Position numbers and translations under genes: made by a program. From the NCBI GenBank assembly GCA_937923405.1, contig CALDUY010000006.1, positions 1 through 64,000 on the forward strand: a DNA stretch of 64,000 nucleotides. Reading direction: 5' to 3'. Below are positions 60,959 to 64,000 of this stretch, in pieces (the stretch's first letter is position 1; each line of letters starts with the position of its first letter). The notes under the pieces are model-generated. The model was not told the DNA's origin and made no database searches. It saw nothing but the letters and a program-made list of their open reading frames with translations. This DNA is from an uncultured Gemmataceae bacterium (GTDB taxonomy: Bacteria > Planctomycetota > Planctomycetia > Gemmatales > Gemmataceae).

Positions 60959-62041
60959 TTAGGCAGGAGTGGACGACGTGGTTTCTTCCGACGAGGCAAG
61001 CAGCCGGCCCGCCAGCATGCCGCACGCTCCGTGAACATCCGCCCCGCCGGAGTAACGCCGAGCGATCGGCATACCCAGTTGTGCCGTCAGCGCGTCGCGG
61101 AACCGCTTCAGCTCTTCCGGGGTCGGCGGGTGGTACTCGCCGTCAGTGTCGTTGACGTCGATCAGGTCGATGCGGATCGGCATTCCCGCCGTCAGCTCGG
61201 CCAGTTCGCGAGCGTCTTGCTCGCTGGTGTTGATGCCCGAGAGCATCGTCCAGGCCAGGTTCATGCGGTTGCCCGTGGCCGCTTGGTACTCGCGCACCGC
61301 CTCCATCAATTCCGCCAGCGGATGCACCTGCTCGACGGGGAAAAGTGACTTCCGCTTGTCACTAGTGGCCGCGGTCAAGGAGACGATCAGGCGAAACGGT
61401 CGGCGCTCAGCGGTGAAGCGACGGATGGCTGGTACGATGCCCACGGTGGAGATCGTGATCGCTCGTCCTTCGATCGCCAGGCCGTTGGGGTCGGCCATCA
61501 CCTCACCGGCGCGCATCACTCGGTCGTAGTTGAGCAACGGTTCGCCCATGCCCATGAAGACCACGCCGCGAACCGGATACGGCGAGTCGTCGCGAATCTG
61601 CATTACCTGATCGACGATTTCCCACGTCGCCAGATTACGGCGAAAACCGAGCTTTCCCGTGGCGCAGAAGCTGCACCCCATGGCGCAGCCGACCTGCGAC
61701 GACACACAAACGACGTACTTCTCGTCTCCGCGACGATGCAGCAAAGGGATGCGAACGGCCTCGAAGATGCCTTCTCCTTCGCCGCGAAAAGCATACTTGG
61801 CAAATCCGTCTTTTGGCGAAACCACCTTCTCGACGAGTTCCAAACGAGGTATCATCGTGGCATGGCGGATGCGAGCGAGCAACCGTCGGGACACCTCGGG
61901 CATCTGTTCAGGCACGCGACCGAGTTTCTGTAAGACCGCCGCCTGCAAGCGACGAGCCAGCCGAGCATCAACGCCCAACGGGGCCAGCGCCTGATGCAGT
62001 GTGACCGCGGTGTGTTCCTTGAATCGAATCAGTTCAGACAT
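60959..62041 (-). CDS. rlmN: 23S rRNA (adenine(2503)-C(2))-methyltransferase, RlmN family
   Basis: A 360-residue radical SAM enzyme. The cluster Cys are 119, 123 and 126 (GCAMGCSFCATGK) and the two methyl-transfer Cys are 112 (VCVSSQVG) and 340 (ACGML). GVVFMGMGEPLLNYD and ITISTVGIVPAIRRF are typical. It would methylate A2503 of 23S rRNA and perhaps A37 of some tRNAs. The C-terminal motif reads GGADVHGACG where RlmN proteins more often have G-D-D-I-x-A-A-C-G, so a divergent RlmN/Cfr-group enzyme is possible. It stands divergent from the alpha/beta hydrolase gene. Confidence 0.87.
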   Translation of the reverse strand: MSELIRFKEHTAVTLHQALAPLGVDARLARRLQAAVLQKLGRVPEQMPEVSRRLLARIRHATMIPRLELVEKVVSPKDGFAKYAFRGEGEGIFEAVRIPLLHRRGDEKYVVCVSSQVGCAMGCSFCATGKLGFRRNLATWEIVDQVMQIRDDSPYPVRGVVFMGMGEPLLNYDRVMRAGEVMADPNGLAIEGRAITISTVGIVPAIRRFTAERRPFRLIVSLTAATSDKRKSLFPVEQVHPLAELMEAVREYQAATGNRMNLAWTMLSGINTSEQDARELAELTAGMPIRIDLIDVNDTDGEYHPPTPEELKRFRDALTAQLGMPIARRYSGGADVHGACGMLAGRLLASSEETTSSTPA

Positions 62042-62110
62042 GGTCGCTCCTGTGTAATCTCTCTACTTTGGCACAGTTGGCTCGGTCACACAAGACGAGG
62101 AGTAGGCCTT

Positions 62111-62881
62111 ATGACACTGGCATTCGACGACGTTGGCAAGGGTCGCCCTGTGGTGCTTCTGCACGGATTCCCTCTGTCGCGGCAGATGTGGCGGCCTCAA
62201 CAAGACGCGCTGAGCGGTCACTGTCGGCTCATCACCCCGGACCTACCCGGCTTCGGCGACAGTCCCCATCCCGTGACTTCGATCGAGGCGATGGCCGATG
62301 CCGTCGCCGATCTGCTCGTCCATCTCAACCTGACCGAGCCGGTTGTCCTCGGCGGACTGTCGATGGGCGGCTACGTCTGCTTTGCCTTCGTTCGTAAATA
62401 CGCCGACCGACTCGCCGGGTTGATTCTCGCTGATACCCGAGCCGAAGCTGACGATGAGACCGCACGGGCCAACCGGGACAAGATGATCGGCTTTGCCTCG
62501 ACGAATCCGCCGTCCGCAGTGATCGAGCAGATGCTGCCCAAACTGCTGGCACCCAGCGCCGCCCCAGACGTGGTCGAGGATGTGCGACGGATGGGGGCGG
62601 CTCAGCGTCCGGCGACGATCCTGGCCGCCCTGCAAGCCTTGCGCAATCGACCCGACTCGACATCGACGCTCGAAGAGGTGCGAGTACCTACGCTGGTCAT
62701 CGTCGGTAAAGAAGACGCACTGACGCCGCCGCCTCTGTCCGAACGGATGGCCGCCAACATCGCGATGGCTACGCTAACAGTGATCGACGGCGCAGGGCAC
62801 ATGCCCAACCTAGAGCAGCCGCAAGCGTTTAATCAGGCGGTCCTCGACTTCGTCCACGGGCTGGGCGGTTCGATCGTGTGA
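62111..62881 (+). CDS. Alpha/beta-fold hydrolase
   Basis: A 256-residue cytoplasmic hydrolase. LLHGFPLSRQMWRPQ provides the oxyanion region, Ser84 in LGGLSMGGYV is the nucleophile, and Asp202 (VGKEDALTP) and His230 (GAGHMPNLE) complete the triad. The order and spacing match 3-oxoadipate enol-lactonase-like and epoxide/esterase-type hydrolases, so substrate cannot be set. ATG 62111 has GAGGAGTAGG in front; the open frame extends 39 codons upstream into the rlmN promoter region. It faces the GNAT gene with 16 bases between stops. Confidence 0.87.
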   Translation: MTLAFDDVGKGRPVVLLHGFPLSRQMWRPQQDALSGHCRLITPDLPGFGDSPHPVTSIEAMADAVADLLVHLNLTEPVVLGGLSMGGYVCFAFVRKYADRLAGLILADTRAEADDETARANRDKMIGFASTNPPSAVIEQMLPKLLAPSAAPDVVEDVRRMGAAQRPATILAALQALRNRPDSTSTLEEVRVPTLVIVGKEDALTPPPLSERMAANIAMATLTVIDGAGHMPNLEQPQAFNQAVLDFVHGLGGSIV

Positions 62882-62897
62882 TCCGGCGAGCGACGGT

Positions 62898-63392
62898 TCA
62901 CTCGGTGGGGGAATCGCTGCCCTGTAGGCGTTTGCGGAAGATGACCATGCTGTCGCCATCGCTGTAGAAATCGCGCAGCACGCCGGCGATCTGGTAGCCC
63001 TGTTTGCTGTAAAACTTCCGCGTCAGATCGGAGTGCGGCATCGACGAGGTTTCCAGTAGCAACAGCCGGCCGTTGCGTTGGCGAATGTCGTTCTCGACGT
63101 ACTCCATGATCCGACTGCCCAGCCCTTTGGCTTGCAGGTGTTTGTCTACCGCGATCCAATAGAGGTACCAGGTGCGATCGGTCATCACGTCGGGCGCGTA
63201 GTAGGCATAGCCCACGATGCGGTCGTCCAACTCGGCGACGATGGCGACATGCTCGCTGTCCTCTTCGCGAGCGTGGTAGCCATCGAGTACCTCTTGCAAC
63301 ACGTCGATCTCGTGGGGTTTGAACACACCGGTTCCCGCGGTCAAAGCCTGAAGCGTCGGCGTGTCCTCCGGACGAGCTGGTCGTATCTTCAT
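62898..63392 (-). CDS. GNAT family N-acetyltransferase
   Basis: A 164-residue GNAT protein: MKIRPARPEDTPTLQAL at the start, IVGYAYYAP and WYLYWIAVDKHLQAKGLGSR as the acetyl-CoA-binding motif A, and LTRKFYSKQGYQIAGVLRDFY as motif B. The region KPHEIDVLQEVLDGYHA is a typical helix of the subgroup that acetylates small amines or protein N-termini. The ATG follows GGAATCTGG. Neighbour genes give no hint of substrate. Confidence 0.88.
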   Translation of the reverse strand: MKIRPARPEDTPTLQALTAGTGVFKPHEIDVLQEVLDGYHAREEDSEHVAIVAELDDRIVGYAYYAPDVMTDRTWYLYWIAVDKHLQAKGLGSRIMEYVENDIRQRNGRLLLLETSSMPHSDLTRKFYSKQGYQIAGVLRDFYSDGDSMVIFRKRLQGSDSPTE

Positions 63393-63500
63393 GGCCAGAT
63401 TCCAGGCTAGCCGAGCAGGGCGAATTCATCGATACATTCATAACAGAGACTTACCATGCTTCGTCAAGCAAGACAACCAGGATCCGTGAATGAGGTTTCC

Positions 63501-64000
63501 ATGTTAGGTCGAGTTTGCCTGGTGCTATCGCTGCTATTGACACAATCTGCTCTGGCCGAGTTCCGCGCGGGCACGGCGACGACGGATATCACGCCGCCGA
63601 CCGGCTATCCGATGTGGGGCTACGCGGCCCGGCGCGATGCTCCCTCGGTGGGCGTGCGCGATCGGCTCCAGGCTCGCGCTTTGATGCTGGAAGTTGGCAA
63701 TTCTCGGATCGCAATTGTGGCTCTTGATCTGGGCCGCGCTCCCACGCGCCAGTCGATGGCCACCATCCGTGCCGGAGTCAAGAAGGTCGGTATCCAGACC
63801 CTCTTCGTCGTCGGTTCGCATACCCACCACGGACCGATCCTCGAACTGGACAATTGGCCGACACCGAAGACCTCTTATATCCGCCAATTGGAGCAAAAGC
63901 TCATTGAGCTGATCGTAGCGGCTCACAAGAATCTGCAGCCGGCCCGTTTCGGTGTCGGCACGCGGCAAACTACTTTGAACCGCAACCGCCACTCCAAACT
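63501..64000 (+). CDS. Neutral/alkaline non-lysosomal ceramidase-type protein (5' part)
   Basis: The gene runs off the window end; 166 codons are seen, all open. A signal peptide (MLGRVCLVLSLLLTQSALA) leads to FRAGTATTDITPPTGYPMWGY, the opening of the neutral/alkaline non-lysosomal ceramidase N-terminal domain, followed by IAIVALDLGRAP and VGSHTHHGPIL, which holds metal-binding His residues. Related proteins are frequent in planctomycetes and probably cleave amide-linked lipids or sugars outside the cytoplasm. ATG 63501 has TGAGGT in front. The completeness of the rest cannot be judged. Confidence 0.82.
   Translation, partial: MLGRVCLVLSLLLTQSALAEFRAGTATTDITPPTGYPMWGYAARRDAPSVGVRDRLQARALMLEVGNSRIAIVALDLGRAPTRQSMATIRAGVKKVGIQTLFVVGSHTHHGPILELDNWPTPKTSYIRQLEQKLIELIVAAHKNLQPARFGVGTRQTTLNRNRHSK

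Noticed and set aside
1..64000. tRNA or rRNA genes
   Set aside because: I saw no cloverleaf with the invariant GGTTCGAAT-type arm in any gap and no rRNA-like stretch. A covariance-model scan would settle the matter.

Overview
The window reads as chromosomal DNA of a planctomycete, probably close to the Gemmataceae. This rests on families largely confined to Planctomycetota: two DUF1501 Tat-exported proteins, two large DUF1549/DUF1553 (PSCyt/PSD) cytochrome-type proteins, a WD40 protein with a c-heme motif, a BBP7 beta-barrel protein, a DUF1559 pilin-like protein with an H-X9-DG motif, and an exported G-N-D repeat protein with an LEPR-like N-terminus. The DNA is GC-rich, genes are tightly packed on both strands, and I see no rRNA, tRNA, CRISPR array, prophage or complete insertion sequence. 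Starts were re-chosen from Shine-Dalgarno spacing wherever the longest reading frame looked over-extended.

Layout. 0-2.7 kb: minor pseudopilin genes (GspJ-like, GspK) of a type II secretion system. 2.7-8.2 kb: a FIST sensor convergent with a hybrid histidine kinase, a small acidic protein and an acyltransferase. 8.4-18.6 kb: one co-directional run of an ExbB-like channel protein, two ExbD-like proteins carrying GYF_2-like N-termini, DUF1501, two small membrane or exported proteins, a Big2/DUF1549/DUF1553 cytochrome and a WD40/PPC cytochrome. 18.7-25.6 kb: Uma2 nuclease-like protein, ABC exporter, two glycosyltransferases, prepilin peptidase, hisH. 25.6-29.3 kb (minus): cyclic-nucleotide-phosphodiesterase-like hydrolase and two paralogous five-heme cytochromes. 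29.6-36.6 kb: ArsC-like protein with CstA, HD-GYP, CPBP protease, Dabb protein, AlaC-type aminotransferase. 36.6-51 kb: envelope proteins, DUF1559 pilin, SMP-30 lactonase, an unrecognised 922-residue exported protein, CtpA-like protease, a response-regulator adenylate cyclase and a second DUF1549/DUF1501 pair. 51-64 kb: S9 peptidase, BBP7, G-N-D repeat protein, GT87, a Cys-rich lipoprotein, a permease-like protein, RlmN, alpha/beta hydrolase, GNAT and a neutral ceramidase running off the window.

How genes may work together (inference). The ExbB/ExbD/ExbD genes sit directly before a DUF1501-DUF1549-WD40 cytochrome set, which suggests a proton-motive-force-driven envelope machine. The pseudopilins, the prepilin peptidase and the DUF1559 protein belong to one secretion/pilin pathway although scattered. 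A class III cyclase with receiver domain and a class II phosphodiesterase-like hydrolase could form a cAMP circuit.

Non-coding structure is rich: GTAG-headed REP-like hairpins with a compensatory base-pair change, a short MITE-like element with 22-bp terminal inverted repeats, and a dispersed C/G-rich palindromic repeat, one copy of which is translated in frame inside the ATPase domain of the hybrid histidine kinase.
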